DNA of 27,753 nt from an uncultured Collinsella sp. (GCA_902478765.1 CABSMN010000002.1:1-27753); one strand, 5' to 3'. Shown: positions 1 through 7,640, counted from the first letter of the stretch. The notes: generated by a model not told the origin, from the sequence alone. Program-made: numbers and translations.

Positions 1-46
1 AGATGCAGCGTAGTCTCGTGGGCTCGGAGATGTGTATAAGAGACAG
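1..46 (+). other. Residual Nextera adapter with i7 index (not genomic)
   Basis: Positions 13-46 are the Nextera read-2 transposase adapter, ending in the 19-bp mosaic end AGATGTGTATAAGAGACAG. Positions 1-4 (AGAT) match the end of the Illumina P7 oligo and 5-12 (GCAGCGTA) occupy the i7 index slot. Genomic sequence starts at 47. Any reading frame that begins here is an artefact. Confidence 0.97.
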
Positions 47-64
47 CCTCAAGGCGGGGTGGGC

Positions 65-1246
65 TTACTGAAGCGAGCGAGCACGTTCGATGGCGTAGGC
101 GAGCGACAGCTGCTCCATCTCCGGGGCGCATTTGTAGCTCAGTCCGGTGAGAGCCGTCACCTTATCGAGGCGATATCGAATCGTGTTCGGGTGCTGGCCA
201 GTTTGCTTGGCGGTTCGCTCGATACGTCGGTCGTTCTCGATGAATGCGGCGAGCGTGGATTCCAGCTCGCTGCCATGCTCACTGTCGTGCTCGCGTATCG
301 GCGAGAGAATCGCCTCCGAGAACGATCGCATCTCCGGGGTTTCCGCAAAAGGCATCACGGTTCTCAGGATGCCGAGCTGCGCATAGCGGACGGGACCCTC
401 GGCTCGTTGACAAGATAGGCGCTGTGCGTAAATCGCCTGCGAGATCGCCTGCGCCACCGCCTCGTCTCCAAACAGAACATCGCTGATGCCGAGCCCTTCC
501 GCTCCGCCATCGATACCGCTAGCCTCGATGAGTTCCGTGAGCGCCTGCACGATTCGCTCCACATCGAGCGTCTGCTCCGAGTCGCTTGTCGCTACGAATA
601 GCAGACCTCCGTCATAGGGCGCCAGCATGTTGTGGCATCCGGCGAGGGTCGATTTTGCACAGAGACGTTCGATTTGCAAAAACGTACGCGGGTCGAGGGG
701 CTCTGCAAACGATGCGAACAGGGCGACCGCTTCGTCCAGAAATGACGGGTTGAGGCCTCGGATGCGTCGGCAGATGGACTCGGGCGATACATCTGTCCTC
801 AGGGCATCGATCTCGCGCTGTGCGAAGTCGATGGACGCGAGCTGCTCGATATGCCGTTTGACCTCATAGATGACACTGTCAAAGAACAGTGAGTCGTCGG
901 TCGTGAGAAAGACCGGGTAGTGCCGCGCGTTGGCGTAGCGGATGGCTTGGTCGGGAATCGGGATGTGCAGGACGTTTTTGATGATGAGACCGCTCGTTCC
1001 CTTGGCGACGAGGTATTTCACGGCTTCAGTGATGAGGTACGGGTCGTCCTTCGCATAGAGGAAAGTGCTGAGGATGATCTCGTCTGAGCTGAAGTTGACG
1101 CGCTGGTATTTGTTCTTGAGGCCGGGCATAAGTTCATAATCGAGGATCCCGACGCCAGAGACGGCATGCGAGATGCCATCGCTGCCGGCGATTAGACGGA
1201 CCGACCCCTCATATTCCCGTGAGAAGTCCGAGACGGTGTATAGCAT
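65..1246 (-). CDS. PucR-family transcriptional regulator
   Basis: The protein is about 393 aa. Its first ~120 residues resemble the PucR N-terminal domain (starts MLYTVSDF; later a stretch on reactivating 'other' sites such as GTSGLIIKN). The C-terminus carries the PucR-type helix-turn-helix with the hallmark QHPNTIRYRLDKV around residues 345-360. The middle is a weakly conserved regulatory region. This family typically activates purine, amino-acid or amine catabolic genes in response to a ligand. I chose ATG at 1246 because AGGG lies 8 nt upstream; GTG 1255 and ATG 1252 are in frame but have no spaced ribosome site. It diverges from the dehydrogenase/aminotransferase pair across a 200-bp AT-rich gap and is the obvious candidate regulator of it. 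The gene is complete: TAA at 65-67, only 18 nt from the adapter. Family is confident; ligand unknown. Confidence 0.9.
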   Translation of the reverse strand: MLYTVSDFSREYEGSVRLIAGSDGISHAVSGVGILDYELMPGLKNKYQRVNFSSDEIILSTFLYAKDDPYLITEAVKYLVAKGTSGLIIKNVLHIPIPDQAIRYANARHYPVFLTTDDSLFFDSVIYEVKRHIEQLASIDFAQREIDALRTDVSPESICRRIRGLNPSFLDEAVALFASFAEPLDPRTFLQIERLCAKSTLAGCHNMLAPYDGGLLFVATSDSEQTLDVERIVQALTELIEASGIDGGAEGLGISDVLFGDEAVAQAISQAIYAQRLSCQRAEGPVRYAQLGILRTVMPFAETPEMRSFSEAILSPIREHDSEHGSELESTLAAFIENDRRIERTAKQTGQHPNTIRYRLDKVTALTGLSYKCAPEMEQLSLAYAIERARSLQ

Positions 1247-1460
1247 CAACATCACCCTGTAAATAACTACAATAAGTATCTGTATAAATAGGATAATCGC
1301 ACATCCGTATGCCTTTGATACGATAAATAGTTCAAATACCTGCTGATAGAACGAAAAATCAAATCGAGAATCGTTGTAGATTCCAACAAGAAATGATCCT
1401 TGGCGGCATCGTTACTAAACCGTACAGTGAAGCAACGTAAAGCTTTCGCTGAGAGGAGCG
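1247..1460. promoter_or_regulatory. AT-rich divergent promoter region
   Basis: This gap between the PucR-type gene and the dehydrogenase gene is clearly richer in A+T than the flanking genes and must hold both promoters. Several TATA-like words are present (around 1285-1295 and 1320-1330), but none has a convincing -35 partner at 16-18 bp, so I assign no individual promoter. A short dyad GTTG-N7-CAAC lies near 1374-1388. Confidence 0.5.
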
Positions 1461-2495
1461 ATGATGGGGCAGATGGTGGTGCTATCGGCCGAGGAAGTTT
1501 CCAAGGTGCTGACGATTGAGGATGCAATTGCTGCCGTGGAGGAGGCATATCGCCAGAAGGCAACGGGCAAGGGTGTTGCGTGGCCGATGGTATATGAGCA
1601 GTTCGAACCCGGCGTGGCCGATATGGATATCCGCTCGGGCGAGTTGGCGGGAAGCGGCCTCTTCGGTCTCAAGCTTACGGCTTGGTTCTCTCAGAATCCC
1701 AAAAAGGGGCTCCCCGAGATCTTTGGCACTACGCTGCTGTGCGACAACGCGACGGGCGAGCCGTTGGCGCTGCTCAATGCCTCCGCCGTCACTGGACTTC
1801 GCACCGGTGCTGCCGCTGCGCTCGGCGCCAAGTGGCTGGCTCGGGCGGATGCGTCCAAACTGCTTGTTGCGGGTGCCGGCCACATGAGCACCTATATGGT
1901 GGCGGGCGTGCTCGCCGCCTGTCCCAAAGTGAGCGAGGTCAAGGTGTGGGAGCCGGTTTCCGATGCCGCGCCCGAGGCTCGCGTCGAGCGCATGCGAGAC
2001 GAGCTCGCCCATATCTTGGGCGCTTGCGAGCATGCTCGCGAGGCATCCACCTATTCCATCGAGGCGACGGCCGACGGCCAAGGCGCCGCGGCAGAGGCCG
2101 ACATCATCGTGACGATCACGCCTGCGACCAAGCCCATCATCCCCGATGCATGGGTGCGCCCCGGTGCGCATATCTCCTGCGTCGGTGCCGACATGCCCGG
2201 CAAGCAGGAGCTCGCCTCGGCGCTTGTCGCCCGTGCCGCTGTTTACGTCGACGACCGCGAGCAATCGGTCGCGTCCGGCGAGCTGGAGATTCCGGTTGCC
2301 GAGGGTGCCATCACACCCGAGGACATCAAAGCGGAGCTCGGCGAAGTCATCGCCGGCACGGCTACGGGGCGTTCGGATGACGAGCAGGTGACGGTGTTCG
2401 ATACGTCGGGCATCGCCGTTCAAGACCTTTCGGCATCGAAAATTGCCTACGACCGCGCCGTCGAGGCGGGGCTGGGCACCGTGGTGGAACTGTAA
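1461..2495 (+). CDS. Ornithine cyclodeaminase / mu-crystallin / AlaDH family protein
   Basis: The 344-aa protein has the family layout: a substrate-domain Lys in GLKL (K71), the conserved LRTGAAAALGA segment (R114), a Rossmann glycine motif VAGAGHMS (136-143) and the late GADMPGKQEL block. Family members include ornithine cyclodeaminase, alanine dehydrogenase and ketimine/delta1-pyrroline-2-carboxylate reductases, all NAD(P)-dependent reactions at the alpha carbon of an amino or imino acid. The substrate cannot be read from sequence. AGGAG lies just before two ATGs; ATG 1464 gives the better 5-nt spacing, so the start may be one codon later. It is followed after 24 nt by an aminotransferase in the same operon, which favours a transamination plus ketimine-reduction or alanine/pyruvate cycle. 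Regulation is probably by the divergent PucR-type protein. Confidence 0.88.
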   Translation: MMGQMVVLSAEEVSKVLTIEDAIAAVEEAYRQKATGKGVAWPMVYEQFEPGVADMDIRSGELAGSGLFGLKLTAWFSQNPKKGLPEIFGTTLLCDNATGEPLALLNASAVTGLRTGAAAALGAKWLARADASKLLVAGAGHMSTYMVAGVLAACPKVSEVKVWEPVSDAAPEARVERMRDELAHILGACEHAREASTYSIEATADGQGAAAEADIIVTITPATKPIIPDAWVRPGAHISCVGADMPGKQELASALVARAAVYVDDREQSVASGELEIPVAEGAITPEDIKAELGEVIAGTATGRSDDEQVTVFDTSGIAVQDLSASKIAYDRAVEAGLGTVVEL

Positions 2496-2519
2496 GAAAG
2501 TCAAGGAAAGGAAACGACA

Positions 2520-3650
2520 ATGCAGATCAAGGATTTCGCCGTCGAGCAGTGGATGAACGAGTGGGAGACCAAGTGCACCCACAACGTTGCGGAGACGTGC
2601 GTCTACTCCCTCACGCTCGACCAGCTGTTCGAGCTTACGAACACCGACAAGAAGGCGTGGCTCGATAGCCTGTGCTCGCGCCGATTCACCTACGGAGACA
2701 TCGAGGGACAGCCCGGCTTCCTCGAGGGGGTCGCGCGTCTCTATAAGACGGTCGAGCCCGGGCATATCGTGCCCACGCACGGCGCGACCGGCGCCAACTC
2801 CCTGGTTATTTCCACGCTCGTCGAACCGGGCGATCATGTAGTCTCCGTCAAGCCCACCTACCAGCAGCTTTATTCGATTCCCGAGATGTGCGGTGCGAAG
2901 GTCGATATCCTTCAGCTCGATCGCAAGAACGGTTACCACGTCGACGTCGACGCACTCGATGTCTTGGTGACCGACGATACCAAGCTCATCTGCATCAATA
3001 ACCCGGACAACCCCACGGGCGCCCTGCTCGACGCCGATACGCTCAAGGCGATTGTCGAGGTCGCACGCAAACACGACGCGTGGCTGCTCTGCGACGAGGT
3101 CTACCGTCTGCTTACTCAGACGGATGAGTACGCCGAGTCCGTGGTCGACCTGTACGACAAGGCCGTCGCCACCGCATCCATGTCCAAGGTCTGGTCGTTC
3201 GCCGGCCTGCGTCTGGGCTGGGCGGTCACCAAGAGCCCGGAGCTCCGTCGCGCGCTGCTCTCGCATCGCGACTACAACCTGATTTCCGCCGGCATATTCA
3301 GCGAGTCGGTGGCGGAGCTGATTCTGGGCAACGCTTCCGTGATCCTTGAGCGCAGCCGTCGCATCGTCCGTCAGAACCTTGCTGTTCTGGAGAAGTGGGT
3401 CGAGAGCGAGCCGCACCTGTCGTTCGTCAAGCCCGAGGCGGGTAGCACCGCGCTCGTGTATTACGACTACGACATTGACTCCAGGACGTTCTGCACCGAC
3501 ATGATTAAGAAGTCCGGCGCACTCGTCACCCCGGGCGATTGCTTCGAGGAGCCCAAGAGCATGCGCATTGGCTATGCATACTCCGATAATACCGACGACC
3601 TGCAGAAGGGCCTGGATGCTATCTCCGCGTACATGCGTACGCTCGAGTAG
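2520..3650 (+). CDS. PLP-dependent class I/II aminotransferase
   Basis: This is a 376-aa fold-type I aminotransferase. Visible cofactor residues are the Schiff-base lysine K223 in SMSKVWSFAGLRLGW, N164 in NNPDNPTG, D192 and Y195 in CDEVYR, and a C-terminal substrate-carboxylate arginine in MRIGY. Length is normal for the family. The ribosome site AAGGAAAGG lies 8-10 nt before the ATG, and the gene follows the OCD-family gene by 24 nt, so the two are co-transcribed. It is followed by a Rho-independent terminator at 3671. The sequence style resembles the AspC/MalY/capreomycidine-synthase-like branch, but no specific substrate is recognisable. It may supply or consume the 2-oxo acid handled by its neighbour. 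Confidence 0.9.
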   Translation: MQIKDFAVEQWMNEWETKCTHNVAETCVYSLTLDQLFELTNTDKKAWLDSLCSRRFTYGDIEGQPGFLEGVARLYKTVEPGHIVPTHGATGANSLVISTLVEPGDHVVSVKPTYQQLYSIPEMCGAKVDILQLDRKNGYHVDVDALDVLVTDDTKLICINNPDNPTGALLDADTLKAIVEVARKHDAWLLCDEVYRLLTQTDEYAESVVDLYDKAVATASMSKVWSFAGLRLGWAVTKSPELRRALLSHRDYNLISAGIFSESVAELILGNASVILERSRRIVRQNLAVLEKWVESEPHLSFVKPEAGSTALVYYDYDIDSRTFCTDMIKKSGALVTPGDCFEEPKSMRIGYAYSDNTDDLQKGLDAISAYMRTLE

Positions 3651-3670
3651 AGGCTCGAGGTCGAAGTGAT

Positions 3671-3706
3671 GGGACCGATCGGTTTAGGACCGAGGGTCCC
3701 TCTTTT
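3671..3706 (+). terminator. Rho-independent terminator after aminotransferase
   Basis: The stem GGGACC/GGTCCC encloses a second stem TCGGT-TTAGG-ACCGA and is followed by TCTTTT. It closes the OCD/aminotransferase operon. Confidence 0.8.
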
Positions 3707-3742
3707 CCCTCAAGGCTACCGAACACTTTTGTCATATTAGTT

Positions 3743-3781
3743 GCCCACGGGGTCGTATCGCTGCGACGCTGTGGGCATAAT
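3743..3781 (+). promoter_or_regulatory. Candidate promoter with flanking dyad for two-component system
   Basis: A -10-like CATAAT lies at 3776-3781. It overlaps the right half of an inverted repeat GCCCAC (3743-3748) / GTGGGC (3771-3776). The -35 match (TCGTAT, 17 bp upstream) is poor. The dyad could be an operator, for example for autoregulation by the response regulator. Confidence 0.4.
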
Positions 3782-3819
3782 GGTGCGGAAGGTGCAAGTT
3801 GCGCGAAATGGGAGGACAC

Positions 3820-4491
3820 ATGGCGCTGATCTATGTCGTTGAGGACGACGAGCCCATTCGTCGCGAGCTTGCCGACATCCTTGCTCGTGCCGGTTTTGAG
3901 GTTGAGGCCTGCGAATCGTTCGAGCACGTTTCGCGCGATATTCTCGCCGCTGCGCCCGACCTGGTGCTGCTCGACCTCACGCTTCCCGTCAAAGACGGCC
4001 AGCATATCTGCCACGAAATCCGCCGCGAATCCGAGGTTCCCATCATCGTCCTCACATCGCGCACGACCGAGATCGACGAGGTCATGGCCATGACGCTCGG
4101 CGCGGACGACTTCGTTTCCAAGCCCTATAGTGCGCGCGTGCTCGTGGCGCGCATCAATGCCTTGCTGCATCGCACCGCGGCGGCGGGCGAGCGCAGCACG
4201 CTCGTCCACAAGGGGCTGGAGCTCGACCTCGCCCGTTCTATGGTCACCAACACGGCGACCGGCGACAGCACCGAGCTTACCAAAAATGAACTGCGTATCC
4301 TCTCACTGCTTCTGAGTCGCGCGGGCAAGATCGTTTCGCGCTCGGCCATCATGCAGGACCTGTGGGATTCCGATGCCTTCGTGGACGACAACACGCTTAC
4401 TGTCAACATCAACCGCCTGCGTACCACGCTCGAAAAAATCGGCATCAAGGGGTATTTGACCACGCATCGCGGCCAGGGCTATTCGGTCTAG
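3820..4491 (+). CDS. OmpR/PhoB-family response regulator
   Basis: The 223-aa protein has a receiver domain (residues 1-115) with the acidic pair D9/D10, phospho-acceptor D52 in LLDLTLP, T79 and K101 in SKPYS. A winged-helix DNA-binding domain follows (about 130-223) with the TVNINRLRTTLEK recognition helix and the GQGYSV wing. I chose ATG 3820 because GGGAGG lies 5 nt before it; an in-frame TTG at 3799 has no ribosome site. It forms an operon with the sensor kinase that follows. The pair resembles BceR/BraR-type cell-envelope stress systems, but no BceAB ABC transporter is next to it. UppP, a bacitracin-relevant phosphatase, lies 2 kb downstream. Confidence 0.93.
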   Translation: MALIYVVEDDEPIRRELADILARAGFEVEACESFEHVSRDILAAAPDLVLLDLTLPVKDGQHICHEIRRESEVPIIVLTSRTTEIDEVMAMTLGADDFVSKPYSARVLVARINALLHRTAAAGERSTLVHKGLELDLARSMVTNTATGDSTELTKNELRILSLLLSRAGKIVSRSAIMQDLWDSDAFVDDNTLTVNINRLRTTLEKIGIKGYLTTHRGQGYSV

Positions 4492-4500
4492 GTGCTAGTT

Positions 4501-5544
4501 ATGTCGTTTGGTAAGTTCTTTAAAGACGCGCTGCTGCCCGTCGCCGTGTGGACGTGCGGCGTGCTGCTGAGCTGCTTTGTGCTGACGGTCGCCGGGGCCC
4601 CGGCATCTATCGTGGTCGTGGCGGTTGGTGTGTCCTTTATCTTTGGCATGCTCGGCATCGTGATCGAGTATGCGCGCCGTCGTCGTTTTCTGTGTCAGCT
4701 GGAGCGCGCGGCCGAGGAGCTCGAGAGCCCTGCGTGGGTGCAGGAGATGGTGCAATGCCCGACCTATGCCGAGGGCGAGCTCGAGTACGAGGTCTTGCGC
4801 CGGGTGGGCAAAGCTGCCTGCGACGAGGTTGCCGAAGGCCGGCGCCAGACCGATGACTATCGCGACTATATCGAGAGCTGGGTCCACGAGGCCAAGCTGC
4901 CTCTGGCGGCAGCCCATCTGATTTTGGAAAACCTGGACGGCAGCGAAGACGACCTGTCACGTGTGGATGACCTGGGTCGCGAGCTGGCTCGCGTTGAGCG
5001 CTATATCGACCAGGCACTGTACTACGCGCGCTCGGAAGTCGTGGAGCGCGACTACCTGATTCGCCGCTGGGATCTCAGGACCTTGGTGACGGGCGCGATT
5101 AAAGCCAACGCGCGCGAACTTATCGCGGCGCACGTGGCTCCGGTGTGCGAGAACCTCGACTTTGAGGTCTTTACCGACGAGAAGTGGCTCGAGTTTATTC
5201 TGGGTCAGCTCATTCAGAACAGCATTAAATATGCGTGCGAGGACGGCGCGAAGATCGTGTTTTCGGGCGCATTGCTGGACGAGGGCTTGGCGAGCGAACG
5301 CATCGAGCTCACCGTCGCGGACAACGGCTGCGGCGTGAGCGCGGCCGACCTGCCGCGCGTGTTCGAGAAGGGCTTTACCGGCGACAACGGCCGCACCACC
5401 AAGCGCGCAACGGGCATCGGCCTCTACCTGGTGGCGCGCCTGTGCTCCAAGATGGGCATCGACGTCACCGCGTCATCCGACTCCGGCGAAGGCTTCGTCG
5501 TAACATTCGCGTTTTCAACGAATAAGTTTCAATATTTCGAGTAA
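4501..5544 (+). CDS. Sensor histidine kinase, intramembrane-sensing type
   Basis: The 347-aa membrane kinase has two hydrophobic segments (about 11-31 and 36-57) separated by only a few residues, so there is no extracellular sensor domain. This layout is typical of BceS-like kinases that sense through a partner membrane protein. The H-box is YIESWVHEAKLPL with phospho-acceptor H129. The catalytic domain has an N-box (QNSIKYA), G1 (DNGCGV) and G2 (ATGIGLYL). It follows the regulator with a coupled junction: the regulator's TAG stop is part of the AGGTG that serves as ribosome site for ATG 4501. GTG 4492 is an in-frame alternative. Partner transporter and signal are unknown. Confidence 0.9.
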   Translation: MSFGKFFKDALLPVAVWTCGVLLSCFVLTVAGAPASIVVVAVGVSFIFGMLGIVIEYARRRRFLCQLERAAEELESPAWVQEMVQCPTYAEGELEYEVLRRVGKAACDEVAEGRRQTDDYRDYIESWVHEAKLPLAAAHLILENLDGSEDDLSRVDDLGRELARVERYIDQALYYARSEVVERDYLIRRWDLRTLVTGAIKANARELIAAHVAPVCENLDFEVFTDEKWLEFILGQLIQNSIKYACEDGAKIVFSGALLDEGLASERIELTVADNGCGVSAADLPRVFEKGFTGDNGRTTKRATGIGLYLVARLCSKMGIDVTASSDSGEGFVVTFAFSTNKFQYFE

Positions 5545-5575
5545 CGCACGCGGCAAACGCCCACCCAAACAAAAA

Positions 5576-5611
5576 CGTGCCGTCCCAAACGGGGCGGCAC
5601 GCCATCTTTTA
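5576..5611. terminator. Bidirectional Rho-independent terminator between kinase and Usp
   Basis: The stem CGTGCCGTCCC-AAAC-GGGGCGGCACG has one G-T pair. The plus strand continues CATCTTTT. On the minus strand the same hairpin is followed by TTTTTG, so it can serve the convergent universal-stress gene as well. Confidence 0.82.
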
Positions 5612-5641
5612 TCAGCCAACTCGCTGAAGTAAGGCTGCGAA

Positions 5642-5734
5642 GGCCGCGAGGCCGGGAGGGGTTTCCTAAGGGCACATCCCGCAGCCGCAACGCGGCGAGG
5701 ACGTGCCTGTGGAAACCCCGCAGGCCCCGCGGCC
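5642..5734. repeat. Long imperfect inverted repeat in usp 3' UTR
   Basis: Arms 5642-5666 and 5711-5734 pair over about 24 nt, each including GGGGTTTCC or its complement. Inner stems follow (around 5670-5680 with 5697-5706), and the apex is GCCGC-AAC-GCGGC at 5684-5696. The whole element folds as one hairpin. It begins 13 nt beyond the usp stop codon and ends 40 nt before the terminator hairpin, so it lies inside the usp 3' UTR. It has no U-tract of its own. Confidence 0.8.
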
Positions 5735-5747
5735 GGTGGGAGCAACG

Positions 5748-6185
5748 CTACTTTACGACCAAAATGTCGCAGTCGGTGTTGCGCAGCAAAAACGTCGAAA
5801 TCGAGCCCAGGAGCGCATACTTGATCGAGGACAGGCCACGGGCGCCGCAGAGCACCAGGTCGGGCTTGACCACGTCGAGCATCTCGTCTTTGAGCGTCTC
5901 GCGAATACGGCCGGCGCGAATCATAACCTCGACCTCGGGAATATCGGGATTGGCCTTGGCCTCTTCGAGCTGCTTGGCGATGGAGTTCTTAAATGCCTCC
6001 TCTAGGCCGTTGACCAGATCGACCGGATAGGAACCGGCGCTCTCGAGCGCCGTGGAATCGATAACGTGGCCGATGATTAGCTTGGCGCCGTTGTTCGCGG
6101 CGACCTTGATGGCGCGTGCGAGCACAAAATCCTGCTGCTCAGTACCATCGAGTGAAACAAATACCTTGGTGTAGCCCTCGTTCAT
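5748..6185 (-). CDS. Universal stress protein (UspA family), ATP-binding type
   Basis: The 145-aa single-domain Usp has the full ATP-binding signature G-x2-G-x9-G-S: G114, G117, G127, S128 within CGARGLSSIKYALLGSIS, plus an N-terminal VSLDGTE nucleotide-contacting loop. Such proteins are cytoplasmic dimers induced by stress or growth arrest. Start ATG 6185 has AAGGAGGAAACC directly upstream, an excellent ribosome site. The gene is monocistronic, convergent with the histidine kinase and divergent from uppP. A candidate -10 (TATAAC, minus strand, 6276-6281) lies about 90 nt upstream. Its mRNA would end with the long palindrome at 5642-5734. Confidence 0.93.
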   Translation of the reverse strand: MNEGYTKVFVSLDGTEQQDFVLARAIKVAANNGAKLIIGHVIDSTALESAGSYPVDLVNGLEEAFKNSIAKQLEEAKANPDIPEVEVMIRAGRIRETLKDEMLDVVKPDLVLCGARGLSSIKYALLGSISTFLLRNTDCDILVVK

Positions 6186-6432
6186 GGTTTCCTCCTTGGT
6201 CTATCGCACGGGCGCGGGGCTCGTGCATCGGGCGGGCGCGGGCGCGTTGGCCGCCGAACACTTTATCTTGTTGCAGTTATACCCAAGGATTTCGGTTTGA
6301 CCGCTCGCAATTCTGTGAACGGACGAGTTTTTTGGTAAGGGTAGGCGCAGACGCGCCCGAACGGTTGATAATGGGACATCGCCCGCACCGTCCGCAGAAC
6401 AATATCGGCGGGTGTCTAACGAGGGGGTCCCT

Positions 6433-7413
6433 TTGGATATCATCGAGCTTCTAAAATCTGCCTTCATGGGCCTGGTCGAGGGCATCACCGAATGGCTGCC
6501 TGTTTCGTCGACCGGTCACATGATCTTGGTGGACGAGTTCGTCAAGATGAACGTGAGCGAGACGTTCTGGAACATGTTCCTGGTCGTGATTCAGCTCGGC
6601 GCCATTCTGGCCGTCTGCGTGCTGTTCTTCCATGAGCTCAATCCGTTCTCGCCCAGCAAGGGCAAGGAGGGCCGCCGCGACACCTGGGTGCTGTGGGGCA
6701 AGATTGTGCTTGGCTGCATTCCCGCCGCGGCAATCGGCCTGCCGCTCAACGACTGGATGGAGGAGCATTTCTACAATGCTCCCGTCGTGGCGCTGGCGCT
6801 CATTGTGTACGGTGTGCTGTTTATCGTGATCGAGAACTGGCGCGCCAGCAAGCGCGAGGAAATGGCCGTTGCGGGTTCGTTTGGTTCGCGTGCGGTGGTG
6901 TCGGGTGGACGTCCCGCCGGTGCGCACTTTGCGGCGCCCGCCACGGCTACCGCTGAGGATGAGGGCGATGACGATAACCTGGACTTTGGCTCCATCACTA
7001 CGCTCGAGGACCTGAGCTGGAAGACTGCGCTGGGTATCGGCTGCTTCCAGGTGCTCTCGCTGGTGCCTGGTACGTCTCGCTCCGGTTCTACCATCATCGG
7101 TGGCCTGCTTTTGGGCTGCACGCGTTCGGTGGCGTCCAAGTTTACGTTCTTCCTGGCCATCCCTGTCATGTTTGGCGCGAGTGCGCTCAAGCTGGTCAAG
7201 TACTTCATCAAGGGCGGCACGTTCGGCGCCAACGAGGTCGCTATCTTGGGCGTGGGCTGCGTTGTTGCCTTTGTGGTTTCGCTCATCGCCATCAAGTGGC
7301 TCATGGGCTTCGTCCGCCGTCACGACTTTAAGTGCTTCGGTGTTTACCGCATCATCCTGGGCATCGTAGTACTCGCATACTTCTTCGTTCTGGAGCCGAT
7401 GCTCGGCCTTTAA
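6433..7413 (+). CDS. uppP: Undecaprenyl-diphosphatase UppP/BacA
   Basis: This integral membrane enzyme dephosphorylates undecaprenyl diphosphate to recycle the lipid carrier for peptidoglycan and other envelope polymers, and gives bacitracin tolerance. The E-x3-E motif is at E16/E20 in GLVEGITEWLPVSSTGH, and the second motif PGTSRSGST is at 212-220 with catalytic R216. I chose TTG 6433: GAGGGGG lies 7 nt upstream and the protein then starts MDIIELLK as the family does; GTG 6412 is an in-frame alternative. At 326 aa it is longer than the usual ~270, because a hydrophilic Ala/Gly/Asp-rich loop of about 50 residues (about 140-190) is inserted between transmembrane segments. A terminator follows at 7458. 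Confidence 0.93.
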   Translation: MDIIELLKSAFMGLVEGITEWLPVSSTGHMILVDEFVKMNVSETFWNMFLVVIQLGAILAVCVLFFHELNPFSPSKGKEGRRDTWVLWGKIVLGCIPAAAIGLPLNDWMEEHFYNAPVVALALIVYGVLFIVIENWRASKREEMAVAGSFGSRAVVSGGRPAGAHFAAPATATAEDEGDDDNLDFGSITTLEDLSWKTALGIGCFQVLSLVPGTSRSGSTIIGGLLLGCTRSVASKFTFFLAIPVMFGASALKLVKYFIKGGTFGANEVAILGVGCVVAFVVSLIAIKWLMGFVRRHDFKCFGVYRIILGIVVLAYFFVLEPMLGL

Positions 7414-7457
7414 CTTAGTCGACGCTGCGCGGCGGCCAGGGCGACAACTTGTCATTC

Positions 7458-7501
7458 AAAGAGGGCGGCATGACCAAAAGGTCTATGCCGTCCTCTTTTT
7501 T
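7458..7501 (+). terminator. Rho-independent terminator after uppP
   Basis: A long stem GAGGGCGGCAT / ATGCCGTCCTC with inner GACC-AAAA-GGTC is followed by a run of six T. It is a strong, canonical terminator. Confidence 0.9.
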
Positions 7502-7573
7502 GGGCGATGGGGTGGGCCTGACGGTGACGCACGGAGTCGTGGTGTGATTTGCGTCGGTGTCCGCGCGGCTCGG

Positions 7574-7579
7574 TATACT
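7574..7579 (+). promoter_or_regulatory. Candidate -10 element for pcrA
   Basis: TATACT sits 61 nt before the pcrA start, downstream of the uppP terminator. The best -35 candidate is TTGCGT at 7549-7554 with a long 19-bp spacer, so only the -10 is proposed. The same TATACT word precedes genes at 22239 and 24063. Confidence 0.4.
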
Positions 7580-7640
7580 GGTACGGCTCAAACTATGGCG
7601 CTGCCCGCAGGCGCGCCGTCCGTCAGATGAGGAGTCGCCC

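Noticed and set aside
32..418. Plus-strand open frame starting in the 5' adapter
   Set aside because: Start codon lies in the adapter; it is antisense to the PucR-type gene and has no ribosome site or recognisable domain.
1482..3416. 644-codon minus-strand open frame
   Set aside because: Antisense to the OCD-family and aminotransferase genes; composition rich in His/Arg/Asp/Val typical of shadow frames, and no domain seen.
6850..7005. Frameshift or assembly error in uppP
   Set aside because: The reading frame stays open with normal codon use on both sides and catalytic motifs remain in one frame, so it is treated as a genuine insertion.
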